64,000 bases of DNA, taken from positions 14,950,746 to 15,014,745 of the forward strand of contig OX246747.1 in NCBI GenBank assembly GCA_945910005.1, read 5' to 3'. Below, piece after piece: positions 29,966 through 40,691 of the stretch. The first letter of the stretch is position 1. Each line of letters starts with the position of its first letter. The stretch is from Isoperla grammatica (Eukaryota; Arthropoda; Insecta; Plecoptera; Perlodidae). The position numbers and the translations under genes were made by a program. The notes beneath the pieces are model-generated. The model saw only the letters and a program-made list of their open reading frames with translations. It was not told where the DNA came from and made no database searches.

Positions 29966-30618
29966 CACTCACTCTAATCTTGTATCAACCGCATCGCACC
30001 TGAGGCCTTAGGGACAATTAACCACTTTGGGGCGTTGACACAACGTCCTGGGGTAAGGATACCTGATTGGTAAAAGTCATCTACCACCATGTCCATGGCT
30101 GCGGACTGTGGGGTAGGGGCGCTTGCCGGCCGGGGCAGGTCAATGCCTTCCGAGGTTACCCGATGTAGCCACTGCTGATTAGGGGACGTACCTAATTTAA
30201 GAGGCCGGAACGCCGGTACCGACATGGACACGAAATGTAAGTCCCGGAGAGGGACATGGTCCCTGACCAACAAATCAGGCATGTGCCTTACCTGTTTCGT
30301 GAGAATAAATCCACTCGGTGCATCCTCGTCGGGGTCAGACGAGTCGTCGGCGTCTTCCTGCTCGGAGCTCTCGTCGTCCTAACGGCGGTCCGGTTCATCC
30401 GGATCGTCGTCGTCCTCCTCTTGCCTGCCCGCCTCCTCATCTTCATCGCCCACTTGGTCCCATCCGGACCGCATGCGTTTGACTCGGCGAATGCCCGGAG
30501 TTGGTTCCGGTACATCGATGATAAAGCGACGGGCGCCGTCCCGGATGGTATATGGAGTAAAATCAACGATAAAGCTGAAAATTTCCAAAGTTGATCCTTC
30601 ACCATATTTATTATAACC
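29966..30618 (-). pseudogene. N-terminal part of the DIRS-like reverse transcriptase, other side of the Polinton
   Basis: Reads leftward: an acidic region (EEDDDDPDEPDRR, a TAG stop, then DDESSEQEDADDSSD), MPDLLVRDHVPLRDLHF, SMDM/AAMDMVVDDFYQSGIL, PKWLIVPKASGAMRLIQD. The last motif normally stands just before the first RT block. The next bases are the Polinton TSD, and the frame is taken up again at 10955 in KFSL... once a single TSD copy is counted, which proves one gene was split. Stops at 30376-30378 and next to the junction show it was already decayed, or decayed since. The upstream limit near 30618 is where the sequence turns into the MULE transposase. Confidence 0.7.
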
Positions 30619-33370
30619 GTCGGCATTAAGCCTCTCTGGCACCCTCTTATAAACATGCCATTTACATAACAGTATGGTATTTCCAGGGAGAACCTGAGAC
30701 AATATGTTTATTCCAGTAATCTCTTTATCGATTACAATAATTTAGCATTTATCGTTCACAACAGGAGTAGGTTCTATAAATTTTTCAAATGCACGGCTAA
30801 GTAAATCTTCCTTCTCTTTGCGAACAAAAATATAACAGAGAGGCTTTCCTTTTGTAGAGCCATATTCACATAACATGACATACAATTGGTAATCTTCTAC
30901 ATTCAATTTATATATGTGCCATCAACAAACAAAACATCAGATTACTTCTCTGCTAAACCTCCCATATACTGAGTTTGTATTAGAAGGTACTGTAGAGTGT
31001 TATTTGAATCTACTTCCAAATAAGTATTGTTTCCATGAATTTCTGAAAGCTTTAATAATTTATCTATCAAAACTTTGGCTTAAAGATCTATTTTCGATTT
31101 CTTCGAACTTCCGTTTTCGACGAAGGTTTTCTACGTCTTTAGAAAGCATCATTTTACCAGTTTGTTTGGAGCTAACTTCGTATTCTCATGGATATCAATT
31201 ACCTTATTAACATGATATTTTCCAGTACGTTTCCTAAAAACAACATTAATCATTACAGGACAATTTTTGCCATTGTAGCATTGGTGTGGTCGCACTTGTT
31301 TACCCCTTACTCTAGGATTGCCGTGGTGTTTGCACCGATATGTCAAGTCAGAATATGGACGAGCAGAATCTTTGGCACATTCAAGTTTTAAAGATTTGGA
31401 AATGGACACTGGATAGTCCCTTGAGCACACCAATTTTGAAAAGATTCATGCAATTCCTGGAAAATGCAAAACTTACTACCTGTTTTAAAGTCCAGAGGGC
31501 CACCACCAATTAAAGTACCTGCATTATGCTCTGCATCTAATTTTATCATCTGCTGCCGTTCCTGTTGAAATTTTGTCATCTTACCTTCTTTACGTTTGTG
31601 TGTAGCATCATGTGTGCAGATGCGGTGCAGGAATGGTGTGTTTGAGTGAAGCGGGTGTGACATGCGGTGCAGGAATGGTGTGTTTGAGTGTAGCGGGTGT
31701 GACATGCGGTGCAGGAATGGTGTGTTTGAGTGAAGCGGGTGTGACATGCGGTGCAGGAATGGTGTGTTTGAGTGTAGCGGGTGTGACATGCGGTGCAGGA
31801 ATGGTGTGTTTGAGTGTAGCGGGTGTGACATGCGGTGCAGGAATGGTGTGTTTGAGTGTAGCGGGTGTGACATGCGGTGCAGGAATGGTGTGTTTGAGTG
31901 TAGCGGGTGTGACATGCGGTGCAGGAATGGTGTGTTTGAGTGTAGCGGGTGTGACATGCGGTGCAGGAATGGTGTGTTTGAGTGTAGCGGGTGTGACATG
32001 CGGTGCAGGAATGGTGTGTTTGAGTGAAGCGGGTGTGACATGCGGTGCAGGAATGGTGTGTTTGAGTGTAGCGGGTGTGACATGCGGTGCAGGAATGGTG
32101 TGTTTGAGTGTAGCGGGTGTGACATGCGGTGCAGGAATGGTGTGTTTGAGTGTAGCGGGTGTGACATGCGGTGCAGGAATGGTGTGTTTGAGTGAAGCGG
32201 GTGTGACATGCGGTGCAGGAATGGTGTGTTTGAGTGTAGCGGGTGTGACATGCGGTGCAGGAATGGTGTGTTTGAGTGTAGCGGGTGTGACATGCGGTGC
32301 AGGAATGGTGTGTTTGAGTGAAGCGGGTGTGACATGCGGTGCAGGAATGGTGTGTTTGAGTGTAGCGGGTGTGACATGCGGTGCAGGAATGGTGTGTTTG
32401 AGTGTAGCGGGTGTGACATGCGGTGCAGGAATGGTGTGTTTGAGTGTAGCGGGTGTGACATGCGGTGCAGGAATGGTGTGTTTGAGTGTAGCGGGTGTGA
32501 CATGCGGTGCAGGAATGGTGTGTTTGAGTGAAGCGGGTGTGACATGCGGTGCAGGAATGGTGTGTTTGAGTGTAGCGGGTGTGACATGCGGTGCAGGAAT
32601 GGTGTGTTTGAGTGTAGCGGGTGTGACATGCGGTGCAGGAATGGTGTGTTTGAGTGTAGCGGGTGTGACATGCGGTGCAGGAATGGTGTGTTTGAGTGAA
32701 GCGGGTGTGACATGCGGTGCAGGAATGGTGTGTTTGAGTGTAACGGGTGTGACATGCGGTGCAGGAATGGTGTGTTTGAGTGTAACGGGTGTGACATGCG
32801 GTGCAGGAATGGTGTGTTTGAGTGTAGCGGGTGTGACATGTGGTGCAGGAATGGTGTGTTTGAGTGTAGCGGGTGTGACATGCGGTGCAGGAATGGTGAG
32901 TTTGAGTGTAACGGGTGTGACATGCGGTGCAGGAATGGTGTGTTTGAGTGTAGCGGGTGTGACATGTGGTGCAGGAATGGTGTGTTTGAGTGTAGCGGGT
33001 GTGACATGCGGTGCAGGAATGGTGTGTTTGAGTGTAGCGGGTGTGACATGCGGTGCAGGAATGGTGTGTTTGAGTGTAGCGGGTGTGACATGCGGTGCAG
33101 GAATGGTGTGTTTGAGTGTAACGGGTGTGACATGCGGTGCAGGAATGGTGTGTTTGAGTGTAACGGGTGTGACATGCGGTGCAGGAATGGTGTGTTTGAG
33201 TGTAACGGGTGTGACATGTGGTGGTGTTTTAACCGTTGCGGAAATGACTGGGCGTTGTTGTGCTTCGATTCTCCCTGCGGTAAGCGGCGGATGCGTCTGT
33301 TTGATCTGTGGGCGGACTCCCTCCCGGGCGGGATATTCGTAGTTAGCATATCCTGACTCAACAAAAACAA
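30619..33370 (-). pseudogene. MULE/ZSWIM-type transposase remnant with coding minisatellite
   Basis: Read leftward from 33370: an open 660-codon frame whose bulk is about 38 repeats of MSHPLHSNTPFLHR, then KMTKFQQERQQMIKLD and LDFKTGSKFCIFQELHESFQNW. After a frameshift near 31420 a zinc-binding block follows: YRCKHHGN...GKNCPVMINV...YHVNKVIDIHEN, as in the N-terminal finger of MULE/ZSWIM proteins. Several stops later comes the DDE-domain part: YQLYVMLCEYGSTKGKPLCYIF, IIVIDKEITGINILSQVLPG and CKWHVYKRV. It ends where the DIRS-like element begins. The rest of the domain and the SWIM finger are missing. Dead copy, apparently interrupted by the DIRS-like insertion. Confidence 0.7.
31619..33221. 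repeat. 42-bp tandem repeat, about 38 copies
   Basis: The unit GTGACATGCGGTGCAGGA + ATGGTGTGTTTGAGTGTAGCGGGT repeats without phase change for about 1.6 kb. The main variants are GTGAAG and GTGTAAC. A multiple of three, it keeps frames open on both strands. There are no spacers, so it is not a CRISPR array. Confidence 0.97.
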
Positions 33371-34367
33371 TTAAGTTGCAATGTGGCTAAAAGAAATTTT
33401 ATGTTTAACGATCCCCATCTGGGCCGCAGGGTAGAAATAGTCCAGGGTAGCTTTGCCTGTCAGAAGCGACTTAAGACCAATGTCGTGAATGAAATAATTA
33501 ATTACTTCATGCAAGTCATTAACTGATTACTTTACTCTTAAAAACAGACTCTGTAAGAGATGGTTCCTGATTTTTTTAAGTTGCAAAGCTAGCCCTATTC
33601 TAGTGGTAAAGGTAATTGTTTTCATTTATTTTATCTGACTATCTGAAGCAGCTGATTGTTTTCTACGACTGTTTACAACTACGTTTCTTTTTATAATAAA
33701 GAAAACAAACTAATAATACAGGGAACTACAGAAACTGTAAATACTTATAATACGTTCACAAGAGGTCCTTAGTTTTTGTCTGGTCTTAACTTGAAGACCG
33801 GCCTAAATTTGGACCTCTTATAAAACCAGACCCGGTCACATGAAAAAGTTACTAATTCCAGGTGGGAACAAGGCCACAATGACCATTTCAATAATATGTT
33901 TTAAAATCTCTTGCTGTTGTTGTATTAAAACATACTTAGTTCTGGTACAAGCTTACACAAACTAACTACCAGCAACTGCACTCCTCGTGGCGACAAGTGC
34001 AGACCACTGCGGTTCATTAAAACGAATCCCTAGAAGCCTATTTTCGGTCATAACGCGAATTGCCTTCAAACTTAATAAGTGAGTCGAGTGTACCCCTACT
34101 TTACCCCCCCCCCCCCCCTACACTTTTCCACTACGATGAAGTACCCTGCACGGCCGAGTGCGACGTCAGTCGGGTGAGAGGCTTCGCCGAGGAAGGTTTG
34201 TCACCTTCCCCCTCTGCCGCCCGTCGGCTGTGCTCGGCTCTGAGTCGGGCGCTTGTCTGCATGTTGCCAAATGTACTACAGCGGCCGGCTGGCTGCCACC
34301 GCGATTGCGCCGAACAGAGCCCTCTCGTGTCAGCAACTCTGCAACTCTGGTGTCAGCAACGGGAATT
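33371..34367. other. non-coding stretch with a hairpin and a C run
   Basis: An imperfect hairpin lies at 33760-33819 (AAGAGGTCC...GGACCTCTT with inner GTCTGGTCTT/AAGACCGG). A run of about 15 C lies at 34105-34119. A GC-rich block at 34150-34360 has no recognisable product. Confidence 0.5.
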
Positions 34368-34744
34368 CCTGTCCAGGGACTGCCACCTTATCGTGGTGGG
34401 CAGGTTTGCGTGCTTTGTTGATCCCGAGAGCTATGCCGGGGGAAGCTTATGCTTCTGGTAGGGTCACCCAAGCCGGACTGGTCGAGGAGGAGAAGTCAGA
34501 CGAAGTGCAGTCCACACCCCAATCCCCTTTCCCCCCCACTGTCCCATTGAATATTTCTCCTCCCACTTGGCCCTGCCCTCCCTTGCTGGACTCCCGTATG
34601 ACGACTCACGCGACGTACAATGGATCTGATTCGGATGTGGCTTTATTCTTCATTATCATCTTTCTTATCTTCATTATCACCCGCTCATCGTCTCGATTAG
34701 CCATTGTTGCATAAATATGAGACGTTAAGCCCCATTAATCAATC
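34368..34744 (+). mobile_element. SINE family A copy
   Basis: Head CCTGTCCAGGGACTGCC (one change in the hairpin arm), body as at 5581, tail GTTAAGCCCCATTAATC. No clear target duplication. Confidence 0.85.
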
Positions 34745-35031
34745 ATCATGGAGGTTGTTTTGGAGGGTTATTTAATGATATTCGTTGCTTTTTAAGTGGA
34801 TGATATCGTCCTTGATGTAGGTAAGCCTTAAAATTATTTTATTTAGAAATGTTAATTAACATTATTTGCCTACACATTTTTGCTGTACGTCCGTTTAGTC
34901 TTGCATTAACTCAACGGATCTCTCATTTTATTTTGCTGAAGGTTCAGTTTCCTTACCAAAAACATAAAACCTCAGTAGTCTTACGTTTTGAGACAAATCG
35001 GGGACAATTGGGTGTTCCGAAAGCTTTTTTT

Positions 35032-35605
35032 TTAGACACTAGGGGCAGAAATCTGGGACAATCCCGGTTTTCTGGGAGGGATGGTCACCTTACCCCCAAT
35101 TGAACAATATGATATTTCATTAAATTCCTAGCCCTAATAATAACAGTAATAATATTATTCTGTAACTCATTTCCAACTATGTCATGTTGAGTGGTTGTTG
35201 CCCACCCTTGTCTAGGTCATGAAACTGTCAGTGATTAATAATAATAATAACAATAATTTAATAATAATAATATGTAGGCCTATCTGTAGGCTAAGTAATC
35301 ATGTAGCTTACATGTTTGTTTTTCGAATAGGATTCGGCCTCAAACACAACGCGAGATCAACATGTGTCGTATATGCACGACAGTTACCGCAAACAAGCCA
35401 CAAGTCACCATAAGTGGTCACAGGTCATGTACTTATGACTATGTCTTTGACATGCCTGTGACACAACAAGAAATATATGAAGCATGCGTGACAAATTTAG
35501 TCAATGGTGCTCTGGAAGGGTACAATGCAACTGTTCTTGCTACGGGCAAACAGGTTCCGGAAAGACGTATACTATGGGCACAGGGTTTCAATGCACGAAA
35601 TCTGA
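35032..35605 (+). repeat. duplicated genomic segment, copy 2
   Basis: Collinear with 4683-5240: ATCTGGGACAATCCCGG, AACTCATTTCCAACTATG, TTGCCCACCCTTGTCTAGG, then the kinesin exon. It stops abruptly at 35605. Confidence 0.8.
35331..35605 (+). pseudogene. kinesin-4 (KIF21-like) motor exon, copy 2, truncated
   Basis: Reads RIRPQTQREINMCRICTT, SCTYDYVFDMPVTQQEIYEA, ALEGYNATVLA, then loses frame through one missing base before the P-loop (GC TAC where copy 1 has GCGTAC), then TGSGKT-type sequence. No inversion here, so this copy shows the ancestral order of 35514-35547. It ends inside the exon at 35605, with no donor site. Up to the deletion it has no stop, unlike copy 1. Not functional. Confidence 0.8.
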
Positions 35606-36825
35606 AGTATAAGTAAAAGTATATAAGTATTCAAGGGGCGGCTCTGGTTCATTCATATTGACTGCCAGATTGGGAAGAACAGCACAAGCAACTATCACGT
35701 GCTGGACAGTCGTTAGTGCCAGACCAATCAGTACGTCAAACTCCCGACTGTGGATGGGGTAACTTTTTGAGGGGGGTGGGGGAGCTCCTCAATAGCGCTT
35801 GGCAAATCATTAACCCTATTGATTGAAACCCCACTAATAAAGATCGATCGAGTAGAATCGTCAACTTTTTCTACCATCTTACTACGATTATCCTTATTGA
35901 GCGTGATAAACACACGCTGTCACCACCACCGTGTTATTTACAGCGATCGATCCTTATTTGTTTTGGCATAACAATTTGAAGCTGAAGGCGTTGAATTGAA
36001 ATTAACAAATTTAGACTAAAAATACCGGTTTGTTACGAATCTAACTTCAGCAACCTTTTTGGTTTTGTGTTTAATACACTCCGAGGGACACCAAATGTTG
36101 GTGAAGTGCTCTTATGCTGGCCGCGTTCCAATGTTTGCCATCTGGCCGCCGGTTGCTCCCGTGCCCAATTTGAATGAAATAAAACATTTTGTTGTAATTT
36201 CACCCTTACATTATTTGTTTGCATAAATATGAGACGTTAAGCCCCATTAATCAATCATGCAATAAAACAATAAGTAACGAGTTACATTATCTTGGTGGCG
36301 CAAAATGACCTAACTGGTTGAAGCGCCCTTAAACCCAATTAACTCAAACTCAAACTTGTATGTATATACTTATTTGTCATGGTTCCTTACATCTCATAGT
36401 AGGCCTCGTTCGGCGTATCGCTTGGCGTTATAAAGAGCTTGTGCATGTTTTACTTATAGCTCGTACATTGGCGTCTGCAAGTTATATATGCAGATTACAC
36501 GAAAGGAAAATCATTTGTCAAAGGTGATAATAAATGAGTAAAAAGTGCAAATTTACGTTTTTCACCCAATTTTAATATGTAGCGGTTGTACATGTATAGC
36601 CGCTTTATGTCTTCCGGCGTGGTACGACATAATATGGGGGGCAGAGTCAGCAGGATTATTTGGGGCGTTTTGGTGGCGATAATCCTTGCTATATCCCAAA
36701 TGGCTTGGCACGTAGGACACGTATTGCACGAATGTAGGACACGAATGCTTAGGCCTAGTATATGCCTAGCCTAGGGATCAATGTAATGGGGAAAAGATGT
36801 CATGGTAAATGACTAGAGGACACAA
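35606..36825. other. no gene recognised; short SINE tail at 36218-36262
   Basis: A/T-rich sequence with a short remnant GCATAAATATGAGACG + TTAAGCCCCATTAATCAATC of the SINE family. Nothing else identified. Confidence 0.5.
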
Positions 36826-37094
36826 TTTTTTTTTTTTTTTTTACTGGGCTGCTGAGGTAAGTGTATGTCCCAAGTTCTGCCGTTGAAAATATAATTGGCA
36901 ACCTGCCCACATGGTGGGTATCGCCCCCACCGTGCCAGGCACCTTACTCTGGCTTGGTGAGCCCTTGAGGCTGAATTATATCTAGGTCCTCGCCTGTGTT
37001 AGTGAGATCTCGTCTACCGAGGAGGTTAAGTAATTGATGGCCCATGGTAAATGTAGAATCGGAGTATAAAGGTCTAACACGGTATAAAACTAAT

Positions 37095-37454
37095 TCACCA
37101 CCTGTGGTGCAGCTTCCCGCACCATTCCTTCATGCCCTGCTCATCACTCTTCACCTCCTGCACATCCTTCACCATTTTCACCCACTCCTGCTCATTCACT
37201 GCCAACATCCTCACCCCATCCACACCAGTAGGCCTACCCATCCTACAGTCACCACACTTCCACACCACACCCAGCTTCTCATCATTTAGAAACTTATACA
37301 CCCTTTTGGCCACTCCTGCACATTCAACATGAAACCACGTCTGACACACACCTTCAGACCCCACCGCACTCACACCATCATCCAACACCACACCACACAC
37401 CTTACAGCAAATCTCCACAGACACGGACACACTCAGCTCTTTCATTCCAGCCAT
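37095..37454 (-). CDS. PHD-finger protein, probably ORF1 of a retroelement, 119 aa
   Basis: Starts MAGMKELSV; residues about 17-70 form a C4HC3 PHD finger: CKVC, then GVCQTWFHVEC and VWKCGDC. PHD fingers of this kind are found in ORF1 of several LINE families (CR1, L2, Rex) and in chromatin readers. About 270 bp after the stop a run of 18 A (on the minus strand, 36826-36843) looks like a poly(A) tail, which supports a retroposed unit spanning about 36826-37900. The 5' part (37455-37900) is non-coding and Thr/His-poor, GT-rich on the minus strand. The ORF is intact but short. Confidence 0.6.
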   Translation of the reverse strand: MAGMKELSVSVSVEICCKVCGVVLDDGVSAVGSEGVCQTWFHVECAGVAKRVYKFLNDEKLGVVWKCGDCRMGRPTGVDGVRMLAVNEQEWVKMVKDVQEVKSDEQGMKEWCGKLHHRW

Positions 37455-38033
37455 CGCAACACTGGCCTATACAAGCTCACGCAGACTCACTCAAAAAGAA
37501 AAAGAACACTGCTACTTCCCAACTAATCAAAATAACTGAGGTGGCCCTGACGGTGACCAACCACAAAATCAGAGAATATAAAACAGAAGGACACTCACTC
37601 ACCAGTTATCCCCAACTCCACAGATATACTCACATACATACACTCACGCGTTCACAACCAACTAGGCATTGTCCTAACCTGGGCGTATAGGCCTAAGCTG
37701 CCACACAACACACGCGGAACACCTTCACTTCACAATCACTTCACAAACACACCTCACACTTTACACTCCTAACAATTACACTTCAACTACCACCTTAACT
37801 ACACACAAAACCACCAACTAAAACCTCCAAAACGCAATAAAAACCACCAAAATCGAATCAAAAACACGGTGCGTACGCGCTCACAACGTTACACTGCCGC
37901 CATCTTGACCTCGTATGACGACTCCATTTTACCCTCAGAGCGTTGAGCCTGGTGTAGCTCGTGTGTCGCGCTCGCACGCTGGTTAAAGTGGGTGACAATG
38001 TATTTCACTTGCCTCACTAGCTTGGAGATGTAA

Positions 38034-38418
38034 ACCTGCCCAGGGACTGCCACCTTATCGTGGTGGGCAGGTTTGCGTGCTTTGTTGATCCCGAGAGCTA
38101 TGCCGGCGGAAGCGTATGCTTCTGGTAGGGCCTCCCAAGCCGGACTGGTCGAGGAGGAGAAGTCAGACGAAGTGCAGTCCACACCCCTAACCCCTTTCCC
38201 CCCCACTGTCCCATTGAATATTTCTCCTCCCACTTGGCCCTGCCCTCCCTTGCTGGACTCCCGTATGACGACTCACGCGACGTAATGGATCTGATTCGGA
38301 TGTGGCTTTATTCTTCAGTATCATCTTTCTCATCTTCATTATCACCCGCTCATCGTCTTGATTAGCCATCGTTGCATAAATATGAGACGTTAAGCCCCAT
38401 TAATCAATCAATCAATCA
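38034..38418 (+). mobile_element. full-length SINE family A copy with 12-bp target duplication
   Basis: The element is 385 bp and flanked by TTGGAGATGTAA at 38022-38033 and 38419-38430. It defines both ends of family A: ACCTGCCCAGGGACTGCC and ...CAATCAATCAATCA. Confidence 0.92.
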
Positions 38419-39147
38419 TTGGAGATGTAACGTTACACAAGATGAGTGGGAGGAAGCGATTGCACCAGACTGACGGCCTAGTATGCCCTACACATAGGCC
38501 TAGCACTATACCTATAGAAGCTACGCCCACCTAATGGGAGAGGTTATGCGTAGGCCTATAGCACTATGCTGATGGCCTGGTAGGCGGGCCTAGACCTAGA
38601 CCTAGACCTCTTTTCGTTTAGACTGCAATCAACACATGGTGGACCTATTATCGGAATTGGTGGCTTCACTGCGTTTCAACGCCCATCAACCACGGTCGCT
38701 CTCTTACAGGAACACTGTGACCCACCTTGGCTTACAGTCTTCTTTAACGTGGTGTCCAGTGTGATGCATAACTCGCCACGTGAAGAACTACCACACAGAG
38801 AATGGACCCAGTTACAGAACTTGCGTCTTGCCGATCCTTGCTACTTTCAGCCGGCCCGGAGGACCAATGTAAATCAGACGAATCGATACACAAACCTTTT
38901 ATCATTACTTCATTTTTAATGATTGAAAACTAGCTCTCATTGCCCCTTTCCTCCAAATAGCTCTATATTTCATCTTCATATACCACCCACTCATTGTCTC
39001 GATTAGACTCGTTGCAGAAATATGAGACGTTAAGCCCAAATATCAATCAATCAATCCGGAGAAGGAAAAAACAAGTGACTAATAAAAACAAAGAATAAAC
39101 AACCATTAATTACAAAGAACTTCAACAAAGAGATGTCAGTCGATCAA
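38419..39147. other. GGCCTA-rich spacer and a diverged SINE tail (38940-39056)
   Basis: Several TAGGCCTA words (38475-38600). The segment 38940-39056 is a diverged 3' part of the same SINE (ATATGAGACGTTAAGCCC + AATC tail). No gene. Confidence 0.55.
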
Positions 39148-39411
39148 TCAAAATGCCCTTTCAACAACATTCCTTGTTGACCTGTGACGTTCGTTGTAAT
39201 GCCGTTCTTCCTGTGTAACAGGTCGCAATACTGGCACCATGAGGCGGAACTCCTGAGGATAACCACTGTCGCCAAGCAGCCAGGTTGAAGGAGGTAGATT
39301 TGCATTGTCTAAATGCCTTCTCAGCTCATTGTTATTGTAGATGTGCGAGTCATGGGCCGAGCCAGGCCAACGGGTAACGATGTCCAGAAACTTCATATTA
39401 GCATCGCAAAC
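39148..39411 (-). pseudogene. PIF/Harbinger transposase exon fragment (HARBI1-like)
   Basis: After an AAG/GTTTGCG junction the exon reads VCDANMKFLDIVTRWPGS, HDSHIYNNNELRRHL, WLLGDSGYP, then ERHYNERHRSTRNVVERAF. These are the middle and C-terminal DDE motifs of Harbinger transposases (second D in GDSGYP, E in VVERAF). The N-terminal exon is not found upstream; a MITE sits 175 bp away. The frame is open but only a fragment. Confidence 0.8.
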
Positions 39412-39586
39412 CTTTGGGAACTATAATGGGAGAATAGTAGAAGTGGATTACCGTAGTGTGGGCATGGCACATTTTTTATTGATAAGGAAAATTGAAATGT
39501 TTAGGATAATTTTGGAAAATGCAAGAAGTATAAGTCTACAGAGATCCAACAAAAATAAATCAGGAATTTCATTAACAAACAAATAC

Positions 39587-40433
39587 TATAGTCCTCCCAA
39601 CGAAACTATTCTCATGCTTTCATCACAGGCCATGTCCAGAATGGCAACTTAACTTGTCATTCCTCCGTGTGCTTGATGGAAGATTGCGTCGGACTGTCTC
39701 AGTTCGTGAGTTGGCCAACTTGTCCGACGTTGATAAATGGTAATTCTCTCATTTGTGTAAGTTGCTATTAATAATATTACACGACGAATATTTTTAAAAA
39801 TTAAATACAAATATAAGTTTGTAGTAACAAAACCAATAAATCCTGTTTGAAGAGAAGTGATAATTGAAAATAGATCACGGGAACCCAGCCATTCACAGCT
39901 TTCGATACCAAAAAATGGCGGAAACGCCGATGTTTAAACAACTTATTTCATAAAATTTAAAATAGGGCGGACTATACCTTTACAGTTTAGACCTACCTCT
40001 AGAACACAGTGGAATAGTAGAATAAATACTTGCTGCGAGTAGTTACTTTATGGATCTACTCAGTAAAGTGTGAATTTTGATACTTTTTGACAGGCTTTCA
40101 ATAAAAACAAAAGACTGCCAATGTTGCTCACAGCTTGCTGGATTTTGATAGTTCCTGTGAACTTTTTCGAATTCTCGAACTCTCATTGGCTACACAACAA
40201 GGTTTACTTGATCTCCACCTAGCGGAGGCTCGTCGAACTCCCGAGTTCGACAAGCCTCCGCCAGGAAAGTTACGTGATTGCAGTGCAGGAGCTGCTAATT
40301 TCGTCGTGCGCCTTCTTAGTATTCGGCAATAGTGCGCGCATGAACACAAGCAGTAAACCGTCCGTGGAAGTTTATTTCGAGGCCTCAGGGGTTATGACGA
40401 AAGCATGAGAATAGTTTCGTTGGGAGGACTATA
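39587..40433. mobile_element. MITE with about 36-bp inverted ends and TATA/TA flanks
   Basis: TATAGTCCTCCCAACGAAAC at 39587 is the reverse complement of GTTTCGTTGGGAGGACTATA at 40414-40433; similarity extends through CATGCTTTC. The 847 bp encode nothing recognisable. TA-flanked ends suggest a Tc1/mariner-type relative. Confidence 0.8.
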
Positions 40434-40448
40434 ATAGGCTCCTGCATC

Positions 40449-40637
40449 TTAACAGAATTTGAACTCTTTGCTTTTGTTTCCTTCGCCTAGCCTCCACACA
40501 TATTCGTCGTGTGATTTGCGTATGGTGTGCTTTGCTAGTTTTTTAATCTCTTTGTATTTATTTAGATATTCTTGGCTGGTGTGTATTTTCCACTTACGAT
40601 AAAACTTGTCCCTCTTCTTTGATGAACATGATGACAT
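40449..40637 (-). pseudogene. LINE ORF2 fragment
   Basis: The open stretch KKRDKFYRKWKIHT, YLNKYKEIKKLAKHTIRKSH, EYVWRLGE resembles the linker between endonuclease and reverse transcriptase in LINE ORF2 proteins. No catalytic motif is present. Tentative. Confidence 0.5.
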
Positions 40638-40691
40638 GGCAAATGACTAGAGGACACAAATTTCTAAACAATTTTTTTTTATTTTATTACA

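Noticed and set aside
31619..33221. CRISPR-like array
   Set aside because: Repeats are contiguous without spacers, in a eukaryotic genome, within a transposase gene.
31612..33342. Long plus-strand open frame with a Cys-rich 14-residue repeat, looking like a secreted or metal-binding protein
   Set aside because: It is the antisense reading of the 42-bp tandem repeat; the unit being a multiple of three keeps several frames open. The minus frame has unique transposase sequence on its downstream side, the plus frame has none.
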